Origin: Dissophora ornata
Lineage: Eukaryota > Mortierellomycota > Mortierellomycetes > Mortierellales > Mortierellaceae
Direction: 5' to 3'
DNA: 64,000 nt
Assembly: GCA_025201705.1 (NCBI GenBank)
Contig: MU616602.1
Location: forward strand, 1-64,000
This document shows positions 12,036-25,134 of this stretch, in pieces (positions within the stretch are counted from its first letter, which is position 1; each line of letters starts with the position of its first letter). Both the position numbers and the translations under genes were made by a program. The notes beneath the pieces are model-generated. The model had not been told where the DNA came from and did not search any database. It was given only the letters and a program-made list of their open reading frames with translations.

Positions 12036-13364
12036 GCATCAAGAGGTCCCCTCTTTGCAAAAGATAGTTATGAGTTTCAGGATATGTGCTACTGATGGCT
12101 CCCGTTTGCAGTTTCAAAAGGGGTCAATCAAACCAAAATTTGGGTTCTTGTAGGCGCTTTGGTCAAAAGACGGAAAAAAAAACGCAAGTATGATGGTCAG
12201 CCAAAAGGGGGAGCGGTCAATCTTTATAATCCCGCACAATACGTAACCAGTAGATGGATTAAAAAAAAAGGTCCTGGAGGATGAGCGGCCAAAACGTAAT
12301 CTGGTCGGTGATGAGCCAGGAAAGTGTTTTAGATGAAGCATACGCACCCTCTGGCGAGGATTATGGAAGCATAAAACATCAGTCGTTGGCAATCATGCGT
12401 CCCACTCTTGCGAGACAGTCAAGGAGACTATCCTAGGACGAAAGCAAGGACCGTTGCTCGCCCGCAACATGTTAGAGAATGGATGAGCAACCTGGAAGAG
12501 TGTCGTTTATAGAGCGGGTCTGATATGTTGAGGGCAACTGACACCCGAATTAGCACAGATCCCCCAGTGTTGGAGTTTAAAGCACGACATGCGTCTCTGA
12601 GAATTAGAGTTGTTGGCTGATGGGAAATGTAACTCCCGCTCCTTTGCGGCCACTTTTGGGAATCGTCAGGGATCAGCAACAAACACAAGGGTCCTTTGCA
12701 TCAACGCAATTTGGTGCTTACGTGATTTAATAGCCCCACATTCGGGAATTTCCTATTGCGGCCGATCATGTTGGAAGCGCGAGTAGCTCCTCAAAAGTAG
12801 TGCATGGCGAGGCCATGCAGTAATGCAGTGATGCCAGACGAGGACGCGTCTCCAAGTCAATGTGGCGGTGTGGCTCACAGTGGGACTGTCACTGAGGCTG
12901 CAAAACGCATAGCCCAAGCCTGGCCGAGAGTAAATGCTGACAGGTGGTCCGTTCTTTGTTTGCCGTGAAGGGCAACCAACGTGCGCCACTTTTAAGCTGT
13001 GTATTATAATAACTGATCCCATGGGCTTTCCTACATTGCACTCCACCGGCCAGGCGGGTCCTTTATACGTGTCTTTGTAGACTCTTCTCACAGCCCCGGC
13101 TGTGTGCTATTTTTGTGTGACGGCGTTGACTACGGACGAAGGGACCGAAATGAATGGAGCAAAACTTTAAATTGCGAGCCCTACTGCGTACGGTCCATTT
13201 GCGCCGTACGTGTCGGTTGGTGCAAAAATTGAGGGAGAATCTCAGGGCGGGCTCAATGAACTTCACGCCCCAAACGACGCAAATAACCCTGCTGCCTATC
13301 CGACAACGATTCTTCTTTTTCTCTTTCGTTTTCTCGTTTCCCGCAACCTTCTACTATCCGTACT

Positions 13365-13392
13365 CCCTCCCTCCCTCCCTCCCTCCCTCCCT
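13365..13392. promoter_or_regulatory. CCCT-repeat pyrimidine tract upstream of the Spt23/Mga2-like gene
   Basis: Six or more tandem ccct units sit about 100 nt before the start at 13492. Pyrimidine tracts just upstream of the start are common in highly expressed filamentous-fungal genes. The regulatory role is inferred from position only. Confidence 0.35.
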
Positions 13393-13491
13393 TGAAAAGC
13401 CACTGGAGAAACCCACGACTAGTCGCCTGGCTCCTCGCATCCCACTTATCAAATTCCCCACATACCCCGCGTTCTCCAACTTTAACTACAA

Positions 13492-16476
13492 ATGCCTCCA
13501 TACTTTGCCGCCACTTCTGCCGTCCCTCACATGGTCATGGGCGAAATTGAGCCTTCTAAATCAGGTTTTATGCAACACCCTGAGGTAAACGAAAAGAAAG
13601 AAAGGGATAAACAATGTGGTTCGAGAGGTTATGCAGAGCATTGCTGCAGGAGTAGTTAGTCGCATTATTGGATCACGCTACAGTATTCCACGGGACTGAT
13701 GGTGGTATTTCCTTGCGCTTGATTTATATGCTAAATGCTATGCTGCGATATCAGCCGTGCCGAATCCGTGTGGATGGTCTTAATGATACTCAGCAGGCGA
13801 GCGCTGAATTGAATGGCGCGGAACTGTACTCCGACAACGAGTCGATAGAAAGGTACCGGTCTGCTTTTAATCCTAGGCCTGCTATTCACACCTCGCAGAG
13901 ATCTATTCCTCTGTACACGGACTAAGTGTTTGTTCTTCCTGCCCATGAAAAAAATCTTGCAACCGTGGAACAGCAGTTTAAAGCTTACTTCTGAACATCG
14001 CTTGGATGTGAAAACTCACGTCTTTAAGAAGGAGCTTCAAGAATACGTGCCCACGCGTAGTGAAGACCGCCTCCGCATCGAAACTATCGTCTATGCAGAG
14101 CTGTCGATCGTGAAACAGAGCGACAGCTCGTTGGTCAAGATCTACGACTACGTCCGTCTTCCAAAGGAATTGTTCCAAGCCCAGCCGGACAAAGTCATGT
14201 CCCCTGAAGTGATGGCCTCGAAGCGCATCTTGAATGTGAACGCATCCGTCCAATGCCCCTCCAACAACTGGAAAGAGGAGAGGGAAGCATGTGTCCGTTG
14301 CGCACGTCGAATGTCAGCCAAGCTGGATGAAAACGAGAGTCGCGTACGTATTCATGCAAACGACGAATAACATTGCCAGAGGCCAATTATTAACTTTCTT
14401 CCATTCATACGCGCATAGATCATGCACATAGTCCCCGAGCTTTATCGCGCGGAGAATGGTGATGCCTTGATTAACTTCAGGAGCGGTGTTGCCAACATCC
14501 AATTCAAGATCAACTGCTACTGCAGCCACAAGAAGGAGAAAGAGGGATTCGTGATTCGATTTGATTCCCAAGCCGATCCATTGATTGCCTCGCATGTCAC
14601 TTCGCCCCTCATGTTCTATCACCAAAACAAGAATCGCATGGCTTCGCGCGCACTGGCAGCGGAAGCCAAGGCTGAAGCAAAAGCCGAGAAGCTACGGCAG
14701 AAAGAAGTGGCTGCCAAAGCTCGGAACGTAATCAAATCTGTTTCGACTAAAACGAAACGTGAAGCAAGAACTGGTGGATCACGGAATTCTTACCATGACC
14801 CATTGGGTCAGCATGGACATCACATCCCATCACCCCCTGACTCTTTGGCGAGCTCTCCGGGTGGCTATTCAGTCAGCCCAGAATTGCGCGACCTAATAGA
14901 TCGTCCTGACATGTCATCTACGTCCTTGTTTCCTGAACTTCTCGACCAGACTTCAACAGTCCAAACTCAGGAGCAGCTTCAGTACCAACAGCCGCAGCCT
15001 ACAGCAACCATTATTAGCCACATGACTCCAGACAGTGGTCCTACTCGAGGCGGCACCTTGGTCACCGTTCATGGCTCTGGATTCACCGTTGGCGAGATGA
15101 TGTACATCTGCTTTGGTGATGTCTTTGTCCCTGTCATTCCTCATCACAGTCAAATGCTCGAGTGCTTCACCCCAGCTTGGACTAAAGCTGAGACCGTTGC
15201 GATATTTGCAGTTCACTCAGCTGCACCGACGAATCTCCCGGCTCAATCCACATTTACATATGTTGACGATAACGAGAAGGAGCTCATCAAACTCACTCTT
15301 CAGCGTATCATGCGCGTTTCGGCGCGCATGGATGGTCCACTCGAGTCTGTCATGAATCGCGCCAATGAACTGCTCATGTGGAACGATATCTTGGGTGGTT
15401 CTGGTGGCCTCGATGGAGCTTCAGCCTCAAGTTCCTCGGCATTTGGCCCAGATGCACGCTTCTCCAGCCTCGAGACGATGATTCTGGAGTCCCTCAAGCT
15501 TTTGGATTCTCCAGTAGCCAAGAATTCTGAAGGCTTGTCTGTTATCACCAAGACTGGTCATACAATGCTCCATCTCGCAGTCGTCCTGCAGTACGAGAGT
15601 CTTGCGACGGATCTGATCGATAGAGGTATTGACATCACGGTCAGGGACAAGAACAGAAACACTGCTCTGGACTTGGCTCGCTTCCTTCAGGACAAGGCTA
15701 TGATGAGCATTCTGGAGTCCGAGGGCATGGGCGCTAAGGAAGTAGCGAACCAAGCTCATCTTGAAGAGAATAACCGTTCTCTTCGCGATGTAGCACCAAT
15801 GCCGTCCATGAACAATGAGAAGAGCAGCCAGGCCCAGTCACCGGACACAAAGGCGAAGCTCGATACCACGCTCGTAAGTCAGCACAATGACCTGCGGATG
15901 GACTTTAAGTGGGAGATACAGAGAGCACAAGATAATCCGCCCTTCTCGGAGGATGTGGATCTGGGAAAACACGCTTCGATGTACGAGTCGATCGATCACC
16001 AACACGAGCTCCATCGACATGGCAAGGCAACTGTGTCTGCTATCCCATTGCAGCCAGAGCAGCGGGATCTTCAAAAATACCGCAGAATGGACTCGATTGG
16101 CGCAACTACCTCTGACTTGTCTTTGACTGAGGGTATCATCGGCCAGGATCACGACCGGCTCATCCTGAAGGCACAGGAGGACATTTACAATGAAATTCAA
16201 AGCGTAAATGTCCGTCCGACCGCCTTCCTGGAGGGCGGTCAGGCTGTCGCTGTGCGCCGACACAGTGACAGCAATGGCGGATCGGATGATGCTGCCAAAC
16301 AGGCTGTAGTTCAGAGCAGCCGTAACGATGTCGATTCTGAACCGGTGGTGTTCTTGGGTGGCCTTCCCGTCATGCGACGTGTCGCCAGAGAATCATCGTC
16401 GAACCCTCGTGGCGAAAAAGAAACCACTGGCCCCTCAAGCCCTTCCAAGGACAACGGCAAGACCACCAATGTCTAA
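13492..16476 (+). CDS. Spt23/Mga2-like IPT-ankyrin transcription factor lacking a membrane anchor
   Basis: Exons 13492-13584, 13755-13852, 13899-14343 and 14419-16476 join in frame to 897 residues. Yeast Spt23 and Mga2 are ER-anchored precursors that are ubiquitinated, clipped by the proteasome and then activate OLE1 (delta-9 desaturase). The conserved N-terminal Spt23/Mga2 region covers roughly residues 110-275, including CYCSHKKEKEGFVIRF and SRALAAEAKAEAKAEKLR. An IPT/TIG immunoglobulin-like fold lies at about 409-492 (SGPTRGGTLVTVHGSGF). Ankyrin repeats follow at about 585-645 (GHTMLHLAV, NTALDLARF). The yeast proteins are longer and end in a transmembrane helix. Here the chain ends in a hydrophilic GKTTNV-type tail with no hydrophobic segment, so it may be a constitutively soluble form. 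The 46-nt second intron is short but restores the only workable frame. Confidence 0.85.
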
Positions 16477-16882
16477 GTAAAATATCTGTTGAAGTGGTGG
16501 TGCAATGCCTGGTCTGGGTGTAGCACGGCTTCGACATGATTTTTCTGTCATAGATACCCTCTGTATATAGTATTCTTCCTTGGATGGGTTTGCGCTGGTC
16601 GCGAACCTCTTTCTTTTTCTTGCACGAAACACCCCAACCAAGCAAACCTTGTGGCAACAAAACAATACAATAAAATTAGAATAGGCAATTTGCCTCAAAT
16701 GGAAAGCAGTGGCTTTGATCGTTTATTTACCCAAGGACGCGATGCACGACGCGTGTGGTCTATTGTTTTGGAGGTTCGTGGCCACCAAAAAATAGACAAC
16801 CTTCATCTTCCTTGCTACATTTCCTGCCAATCTCAGAGCCAGCACACCATCGACCTCCTATTCCCCCTACACTGCCGACAAC

Positions 16883-18305
16883 ATGTCCAGTAAGGACTTG
16901 CGTTCCCACAATGTCCCCGTAATGTCGCAACGTCCAATTACCCAGCTCCGCCACTAATGATGACTGCAGACTACAATAGGTCTTACAACAACGCCAGCCA
17001 AGGCCAAGGATTCGTTCAAGACAGCTTCAGCAGTGATGCAGGAGCTCCTAAGGTAGTTGTAGTCTTCAGACGATGGGGACTTGACTGTCCAGGCAGGTTT
17101 CCCCATTCGAGATTTACTGACTGTCCCTGTTCCATGCTGGCGTGCCTTCCCGTCATTTACAGAAAATCGCCAACCACACGTTGCGTCCAGTGACCATCAA
17201 GCAGCTCCACGCTGTGACGCAAACGCAAGCTGATGGAGACTTTAAGATCGATGGTCAGGATCTTGGGCAAGTAAGTAAATCGCCAACATGTGGTCTGCTT
17301 GACCAATTTCTCTCTCTCTCTCTCTCTTTTTTTTTGTTTGCAGTAAATATCTGATGAATTGTTTTTTTCTGATCGCTCGGTATGCGATGCTAACAATGTT
17401 TTTTTTTTTTTACTTAGATTACCTTTATTGCGACGGTCAGATCTATTAACCGCCAGTCGACTCAGCACACATACACTGTCGAAGATGGAACAGGAAATAT
17501 CGACGCAAAGAGGTTTCCTTCTGAGGACGAGGATACTGCCGAATTGAATACGATCGTGTAAGTGGAAGAACTCTTCTCTATTTCTTGTTTGAAAGCATCC
17601 CAGCTGTCTAATTTTTTTCCCTTGAAATAATTTAGTGAGGGTACATGCGTTCGGATTGTTGGACTTTTGAAACAGTTCAATCAGCGGTTCTCGGTCAACA
17701 TCCACACTATCCGTCCCATCCAGGATATGAATGAACTGACGTACCACAATCTGGAGGTCATTTACGTCCATGTCAGCTTGACGAGACCCAAGGTATTGCC
17801 CTTATTCCTGAAGAAGGCATAAAGATCGGACGTTTTGGACAAGTAGACTGATGTTTTTGACTTGAAAATTGCTTGATACTATAGACTGATGGAACGGGTC
17901 TTAGCAACGCCGGAATGGCCTCTCACACGAACTTTAGCGGCCAGAACACTGCAGGCGCAGGAGGTATGGGGACTAGCACTATTCAACAGCAGATTGCGGA
18001 GGTGATCCACAACCATCCAGCCAGGTCTACAGGAGTCCATCGTAGGGAAGTTATTGCCCGATTTGCACCGGTCGTTGGAGGCGCTGATGCTGCCAAGTAA
18101 GTTATGAAGGGATATTGACAGCTGTTGAAAAATCCTGTTTAGATTTTTGCCGTCAGGCGCGCGATTCAGAAGAATGTTACTTTATGGCCCTCCATTGACC
18201 TTTTTTTTTCTCCTTATGAATATTAGCGAGGTTATCGATAACATGATCGCGGATGGTTTCCTCTACCCGGCCGATGACGAGGACCACTTGATGATAAGCT
18301 ACTAA
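16883..18305 (+). CDS. RFA2: Replication protein A 32-kDa subunit (RPA2)
   Basis: Seven exons (16883-16889, 16970-17052, 17163-17270, 17418-17557, 17636-17792, 17885-18096, 18227-18305) give 261 residues, the usual length. RPA2 is the middle subunit of the heterotrimer that coats single-stranded DNA in replication, repair and checkpoint signalling. A Ser/Tyr-rich phosphorylatable N terminus is followed by the OB fold (about residues 40-150: RPVTIKQL, VEDGTGNIDAKRF, VRIVGLLKQF, IHTIRPI). The C-terminal winged helix (about 190-261: VHRREVI, EVIDNMIADGFLYPADDEDH) binds repair partners. I chose the 7-nt first exon (ATGTCCA) because its donor, the ctaat branch site and the ctgcag acceptor yield an MSNYNRSY start. 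The alternative, ATG 16957, would read through that intron's end. It lies convergent with the coatomer gene. Confidence 0.93.
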
Positions 18306-18655
18306 AGCTGTAGGCGATGGGCATTGAAAGTGTAGCATAGAGGCATGTGAAATAAAGTGCATTGCAACAAGATCCTTTTTTGGTTGACTGGGCCGGCTCC
18401 AGTTAATAACCCCCCCGTCGCGATTTAAACACAGTGGGCGATTGTTGTCTCCTTGAGACTATGATGAAAGCTTCTAACAATCCGTTGATGCTGCTTTGTC
18501 GCGTGAATATTTCTTATCTGTGTGGTGTGTGGGAGGAGCGAGCGATGAAGTAAATAAATGAAAAGCAGTTTGCTGCGCCCAAAGAGGCTTTTTTTTTTTT
18601 TTTTTGAAAGCTGTTTATTCTACTCATCGCCTCATTTTTGGTGTATTCTGCATTT
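18306..18655. other. Convergent 3' intergenic spacer
   Basis: The 350 nt between the stops of RPA2 and beta'-COP contain a run of about 16 T at 18589-18605 and A/T-rich 3' UTR sequence. No further gene is seen. Confidence 0.6.
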
Positions 18656-21600
18656 CTAGATCAAATTTTCGAATGCATCCTCTTCCTTGGCCGCATTCAT
18701 CTCCTGCATCATCACCCGGTCATGGTCCGACGTCGTCAAACTTGACGTGTCATCGAAATCAAAATCACCCTATTACATTATAATAAAGGATAACAAACGG
18801 GTGCGCATTCAATGTCAGTCAGACATCTTACGTCCAGAGAGATGGTGCTCCTCTCCGAAGGATAAAAACTCCGTCTATTTCTCATCTTCGAACTTACCCG
18901 GACAGATCCAGTGCCAGTCGTGTTGACCTCCAGTGACATGTAGCTCATATTGTCGCTAATATTATCCTGACGTTCTTCCACCAACGACGGGAAAGGTCTA
19001 GCGGTCAATAGCTCGCCATTGACACTGCCGTTCACGCTACCGTTCATAATGCGGGGTGACGATGTCGATGGCGTCTGAGATGGGCTATCATGCGATTCCG
19101 CATAGATATGCCGGGATTCTTGCGCGGACACTCCTACAAGACCCTGTCCAGACTTGATATCTACAATATTGAGAGATACGTGGAGCCTAGTTAGGGTACT
19201 GATAATGCGTCGATCCCGCACCCACATGCGCAATCCGGAGAAAAAAAACAAATAAATCATGATTTTACCTGCGATGATGTCGCGATGAGAAATCTCCTTC
19301 CATTGAACGTAGGCGGCCGCTGGAACAGGTACAGCCTTGGCTGCCTTGACAACCTCTTCAGCCTGAAGCCCGTACTGCAAATCCGGGAACATGTCCTCGT
19401 ATTCTGTTGGGTCCGCAAGCGCGTCAGCGGTCTTGGTCCTGCCTGCAGCTACGAGCGACTCTTTCCAAAGCTTCATAACGCGAGGCACAGCACTTGGAAG
19501 GTATGTTCTTGCCAAAAGAGCGGCTTCGGGGATACGCTCCGTTTCGATCAGAATCTCAATGCAGTTCTCAACCTGACCCAGATTGAGATAGCACGCAAAC
19601 GCAATGTTGCTCTTTCCAGCAGCTTTGGCCATATCGGCGAGCTTAGCCATTCCTTGTGCGTCACCACTCGAAGTATAGATCAGCAGCAGCCCACTCAAAT
19701 CCTTTGCGTGGATGAAACACTCTTCAGCCAAATTGACCTTCCACTTCTCCATTGCACAATCTCCTAGCGTCTTCCACTTGGGTTCAGAATCCTCTTTCCG
19801 GGCAATAGTAACAGCCAGGTCCAGTCGACCGAGCTGAATCGCCAGATCAAACTTGTGATCTGGATCTGTTGAGATTTCAAGCGCAAGCTCCTTGTGCTCC
19901 TGAGCTTCCAAGAATCGAGCAATCTTGTTGAGTTGGCTATGGGGCACACGTGGCAAGAGCGATGCAGCTGTCTCCATATCGCCACGAAGAACAGCCGTCT
20001 GGTACTCGATCACAGAGAGCGAGATTGCGTAGCTGACAACGTTCATATCCTTATCCACAAGATAGAGGCGGTTATCGCGAGGGATGTAGCCTAGGAGATA
20101 GTGAGCGGTATCGAAATGAGCGATCGTCTGCGTCTCACCTCCGACCAGGTAGTTCAAACGATTGGCAGTGTTGGTGTAAATGAAGCAGTCTCCGACCCAG
20201 CTTCCAGTCTGGACAGTCTCAGGGATCTCGGTGACAAACTCCAGGGCTTCCTCAACGCCCTCCTCACCAACCTCACCACCCGCCTCCACGAACTGAGAGT
20301 ACGCCTGGCGGTTGTAGCGGAGAACATAAAAGCTGTCCTTGCACGCGATCGTCATCAAATCTCCTGTCTCCGACCAATAAACGTTTTGAGCCTCGCAATC
20401 GATACGACGGACAGTGAGGCCAGTTTCCCAGTCGTAAAGATTCAAGAAGCTGGTGCTTCTGACTCCTAGCAGTGTACCGCCATGGATGCCTTCGGCAGTG
20501 TAGTTGAGACGGATCAAGTTAGGCTTCTCCTTGAAATTCTTGAAGACCTTGACCTTCGAGTTAGATTCACGCACGGCGTATTCGTTCGAATCCAGTGCCC
20601 AAACAAACTCTAGTGCACTTCCAAAGCTCTTGTTTCTCCAAGCGAGAGCGGTGTAGATGATGTACTCGCCGTCTCCGCAGACAACGACAAATCGGCCATT
20701 GGGGCTGTGCTCTAGTGTCTGGGGATAGATTTCACAACTGCCGAGGTCTTTGGCGCCGCACACAATGCGTTCTCCGTCTTTAACATCATCGCCAATGGCT
20801 TTCACGTTCGCTGTCTGGATTTCCTGATTCTTTGCCCAGATGATCTTTCCACCGCTATCCATACTGACAGTTGGCTCTTCGCGACCCAACTGAGTAAGAG
20901 AAATTTAAATACGCCATTAGCAATTGTTTATGGCGGACCAGTCGCAAAATCTCGTGCCGTAAAAAAACTAACCTTGATGACGACAGATCCAAGGTCGAAT
21001 CCCAGAGCAACATTATTGGACGAGCGACTGTAGGCAATCGTCCAAGCGCGGTTTAGTCCGTAGTTGAGTGTATTCTCCAGTCGGTAGGTATTCGCGTGCC
21101 AGATCTTGACCGATCCATCCTCACTTCCAGAGATGATAATGGGCAGATCGGGATGGAAGACTGCAAAAGTAGCGTTCTGAGTGTGTCCCTCCAAAGTCTG
21201 GATACAGGTCTTGTTTTGATAATCCCAGACCTTGATAAGGGAGTCATCGCCAGCGGTAATCATGTAGGGTTTCTCTGCTCCGTGGTAGTAGTCGACCCAG
21301 TTCACGCCCTTCTCATGTCCATTTAACGTAAAGTTGGCAACACTCGATCCAAGAGACCAGACCTTGACTGTACCATCGACACAGGCGGATGCGAACGTGT
21401 TGGTGTCCTTGGGGTTGATAGTGATGCACATGACAAAGTACGTGTGCCCCTCAAATGTCTACAATGTCCAATATTAGTTCCAGAGTTCGGCAAGATCAGC
21501 ATCTGGAGTACAGTGTATGATGTGAAATGGTGGTGGACATGACTCTGGCAACCCAAGAAAAGTGCTCTACGAACCTGCATGCATTTCCAGTTCTTGTCCC

Positions 21601-22323
21601 AGTCCCACAGACGAATGGTCATGTCGTCAGAGCCAGAGAGGACATAGGGCTGAGTAGGGTGGACAGCAATGCATCGAACGTAATCGCTATGTGCATCCCA
21701 GCTGTGGACCTTCTCGTGCGTGTTGTAGTTGAAGACGCGAAGCTGCATGTCGTCTGATCCTGTAATCACATAGTTCTTTCTGGCAATGAACTTTGCGGCA
21801 CGGACTGTGGTTCATATGAGGGACGAACTGGGACATTAGTCCTTGTTGCATGGATTTACGCAACGCTATTGCTGTTCACACAATCTGCATTAACCAAAAT
21901 GATATACCTGGCTGTTCCGAGACCTCGAACGTCTTGACAAGTGCCTATAATTTGTGGCGTGCCATACGTATACACTATCATATTAGATTATACACCAGAT
22001 CGCGCACTTTTGCCATTGGGAACGCCTGTCCTCTGATGGAGATCGGAAGGCTTCGTTACCTGAGTTTCATAGTTCCAGATATACGCGTGGCCGTCGTACA
22101 AGCTGGCAAGCATCCATGGCTCAGTCGGGTGAAAGTCCATGGACTTTACACGCTCCGAATGCGCCAACAGCTTTTTCTATTGCCGCACGACAAAGTGAAA
22201 TTTATCTTGCGTTAGACCATCCATGAGCAGATCACTTAATGAAACGCGTGCATACTATGACACCAAGCACGGGCGGAAATCGAGGCCGTGTAAACAGGTC
22301 TGTACCTTGATCTCCAGTTTCAT
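18656..22323 (-). CDS. SEC27: Coatomer subunit beta' (COPB2/Sec27)
   Basis: Eight exons (22323-22306, 22176-22060, 21944-21908, 21804-21575, 21458-20973, 20889-19269, 19160-18898, 18769-18656) join in phase to 961 residues. Beta'-COP is part of the outer COPI coat that returns KKxx-tagged proteins from Golgi to ER. The start [16 protein letters not shown] matches the Sec27 N terminus. It is followed by a first WD40 propeller ([45 protein letters not shown]), a second propeller and an alpha-solenoid ([31 protein letters not shown]). The end is acidic, then [14 protein letters not shown]. The first exon is only 18 nt, easily missed. The family is usually 890-910 residues; the extra length sits in the Ser-rich C-terminal linker before the last exon. 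Confidence 0.95.
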
Positions 22324-23234
22324 TCCCTATCAAAGTAGGCAACATAGGAGCAAAAAAAGGTAGATGAGCATGTTAGATACTTCCTGGGTAATTGAGCTAT
22401 AGAGGCACTGTAAACGCTTCTATTCGGGCTAGAAGTATCGCGGACGGAGGTGTTGGAGCTGTGGAGGATGAGATTGGTTTACCATGATGAATAGTGGTTG
22501 TGGTTAGCTCGTGCAGATCGCGTCGCTGAGCGTGAGTGGAGTAAGGGGTGGTTTCCTTCTTGGAAGAAGAGTGCAATCTGTGTCCGCGGCGGCAGGTGGA
22601 CTGGGAAGGGCGCTTGCAGGGGGGCGAGGGATGAGGAGCGGGGGTGATGAGGGCGGGATGAGGGTAAAAGAATGGGGATGCAAGTGATGCAAGTACCCGA
22701 GGAGATGATGCTCTCTGTGGTGACTGTGGGAGCAGCAGCCAGGAAGAGCAGGTTGTCATGTGACATCAGCCGTGCCGCCAGCAACTGAGGGAAAAATATG
22801 AGCCATTGACGCGCTGCAAGCAGCTCGCAGCGGGCAGGAAGTGGGTGGTTTGCGTAGGCGATGCGCGCAGCCATGCATCTACGGCCCAGGCGCGCTTGGG
22901 ACTGCCAGGGCACCATGGACGTCGCACTACAGATAAGAAGGGGTAGCCCAACATTCCCACGATGGGCTCGTCTTGACGCCTCCTGGTGGTCAGGTTGCAC
23001 AGTGCTGTGGCAGGCAGGGAGGCAGGGAGGGATGTAAAAAAACGCGCTCAGTCCATTGTCTGCAACAACATGTACTTGCTTTTCGACGTCATTTTCCGCA
23101 TTCATTCCATTCTCGCAGCCGTCTTCTTTCTCCTCAGCTCGCTTCTCTCTCTCTCCGCTCTCTCCACTCTCTCTCCACTCCTCTTCCCCCATCCTTCCCT
23201 GCATCCAGAAATCGTCGGTTCTCTCACTCTCACA
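22324..23234. other. Divergent promoter region (SEC27 / TatD)
   Basis: About 910 nt separate the two start codons. The sequence near the TatD start is a CT-rich tract (23140-23230) of the kind found in fungal leaders. Long open frames on both strands here (for example minus 22479-23426) are biased by composition and overlap the TatD coding region. Confidence 0.5.
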
Positions 23235-24204
23235 ATGATCGACATTCACGCCCACATATACCCTCCCACCATTCCCGCAGACTCCATCAACCCGCTCGTC
23301 CAGCGCGCCAAAGCCGCCGGCTTGACTTCTATCCTCTCCGTCTCCGAAAACCTCGTCGACGCTCGCCACATCCTCCGTCTCTCGATCCAGTACCCAAACT
23401 TTCTCTTCCCCTGTGCAGGCCTCCACCCAGCCCAGCCTCTCCGGGACGCTGACGGGGCTGTGATCGGATACCGATCCGTATTCGAATCAGATCTTGAAGG
23501 CTTCTTCGAGTTCATGGAAGAAAACATCTCCCGCCTTGTCGGTATCGGTGAGATCGGTCTCGATTTCACGATCCCCGTCTTGACTTCCCCACATAATAAC
23601 CACGCACGACCCATGACCGATGAAGATGTCAAGACGGAACAACGTAAAGTCTTTGCACGTCAAGCCCGGTTTGCAATCCAAAACGACCTAGCCTTGAATG
23701 TGCATTCGAGAAGTGCAGGACATCATGCGATCAAGCTGTTGGGAGAGTTGGATGCGAAAAAGGTGGTGTTGCATGCCTTTGATGGTGCGCTGAAGTATGT
23801 GCGGCAAGGATTGGCATTGGGATACTATTTCTCGATACCGACGAGTGTGGTCAGGACGCCGCAGCAACAGGCGTTGGTCGAGGAGGTACCGTTGGAGTTG
23901 ATGTTGCTGGAATCGGATACGCCGTGTTTAGGACCCGAGAGGGGGGTGAGTAACGTGCCATCGAATCTTCACATTGCCGCACAGGAGATTGCACGGATCA
24001 AGAACGTGGATTTGGAGACCGTGGTAAGGACAAGCAAAATATCGCTAAAAAAAAAAAAAAAAAGTCAAAAACAAGGAATCATGAGTTTTTGAGGCTGAGT
24101 AAAACGATTTGCTTTTGAACTTGTAGATTAACCAGACGACAGAGAACGCGTACAAGCTTTTCCCAAAGATTCGTCCACACCGGCCTGCATTGAGTGACGT
24201 CTAG
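23235..24204 (+). CDS. TatD-family metal-dependent hydrolase (TATDN3-like)
   Basis: Two exons (23235-24023 and 24127-24204) give 288 residues, typical of TatD proteins, which are TIM-barrel nucleases/phosphoesterases with two or three metal ions. The start MIDIHAHIYPP carries the first HxH metal pair. Other expected ligands follow: GLHPAQP, IGEIGLDFT (Glu/Asp ligand), LNVHSRSAGHHA, VVLHAFDG and LLESDTPCLGPE (Asp). ATG 23235 is preferred because upstream in-frame sequence is a low-complexity hydrophobic leader and HxH is normally within the first few residues. The final exon NQTTENAYKLFPKI matches the family C terminus. The A-rich intron (24050-24063) is next to its own donor. Substrate is unknown; the IGEIGLD variant and length favour the TATDN3 branch over TATDN1. 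Confidence 0.9.
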
Positions 24205-24573
24205 ATGTGCACTGTCTACGCGTGTTTCTGTCGTTTTCATGCTTGAGGACGCCAGACACAATAAAAAAAGGTTATTATTATATCTAGGCTTTGGCACAGA
24301 ATGGTATATGTCGCTATAGAAAGGGTACTATAGGACGCGTAAAGACAAAAAAAAAGAGGGGGTCCATCCAGCTGGCAGATGTCTGACAACGCGAGTATCA
24401 ACTCCAAAAGGTATCGGTAGGAATCTAGAAAAGAGTTGCGAACAGTCCTTCTCTTTGCCTGCTAAGAAATGAGACATCCACCATCGCACAATTCATCGAT
24501 GAATCGTCTTCACTCTTATCTGCTCTGCTTGCTCTCTCTCTCTTTCCTGGATCCTTGATTTGCGCTCTTTCTC
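24205..24573. other. Convergent 3' intergenic spacer
   Basis: The 369 nt between the TatD and septin stops are A/T- and CT-rich 3' UTR sequence, including a possible AATAAA at about 24261. Nothing coding is seen. Confidence 0.5.
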
Positions 24574-25088
24574 TTACTGAGGCTCAAGACTCTGGAGTTG
24601 ATGCTCCTTAGTCCACAGTTCTTGCTGCTTCTCATTCAGTTCCCTTTGCACTCTCGCTTCAACCTCTCGCAGCTTTTCCTCTTCCTTTCGAATCTGCTCC
24701 TCCTTCAAATGCGCATGCTTGTTATGCTTGTTATCTTGAATAGACTCACTCCTGGAAGTAGAGACATTCAAAAAATGATACATCATGGAATAGAGACAGA
24801 AGTAGAAGAAATCAGCATTTCGGCCCATGAATTTGCGAATAACATTTTGTTCATTTAATTGGTAGAGATTCTAGCGGTGAAAAATTAGGGAGGGGTTTAC
24901 AGTACAACGATGCGTGTGTAGATGCGCGAGAGTGTGTGTATATGTGGGTGTGTATGTAGAGCAGATACCTACTCCTCCTCATCCTCTGCACGCGAAAGCT
25001 TCTCGGTACGGTAGTTTTCGTAGAGGTAGTCGTGAGTAATTTCCTTGAGGTCTTGCAAGTGGGAGCTATGTCGTATTAAGTGCCATTC

Positions 25089-25134
<46 letters not shown>

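Larger units (their letters stand above)
10816..13491. other. Long intergenic/5' regulatory region between divergent regulators
   Basis: About 2.7 kb separate the divergent starts of the Crz1-like and Spt23/Mga2-like genes. The first 420 nt could be leader or extra coding sequence of the zinc-finger gene, since the frame stays open to 11238. A pyrimidine tract with a (CCCT)n core lies at about 13365-13392, some 100 nt before the Spt23-like ATG, and probably belongs to its promoter. I found no tRNA, no snoRNA and no convincing complete gene. Weak hydrophobic frames on the minus strand at 11760-12035 are listed separately. Confidence 0.5.

Noticed and set aside
16957..17052. ATG 16957 as the RPA2 start
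   Set aside because: The tiny upstream exon at 16883 with its consensus donor, ctaat branch site and acceptor gives a cleaner N terminus, and 16957 falls inside that intron.
22479..23426. Minus-strand open frame of 315 codons
   Set aside because: It overlaps the promoter and first third of the TatD coding sequence on the other strand, has no recognisable motif and owes its length to biased composition.
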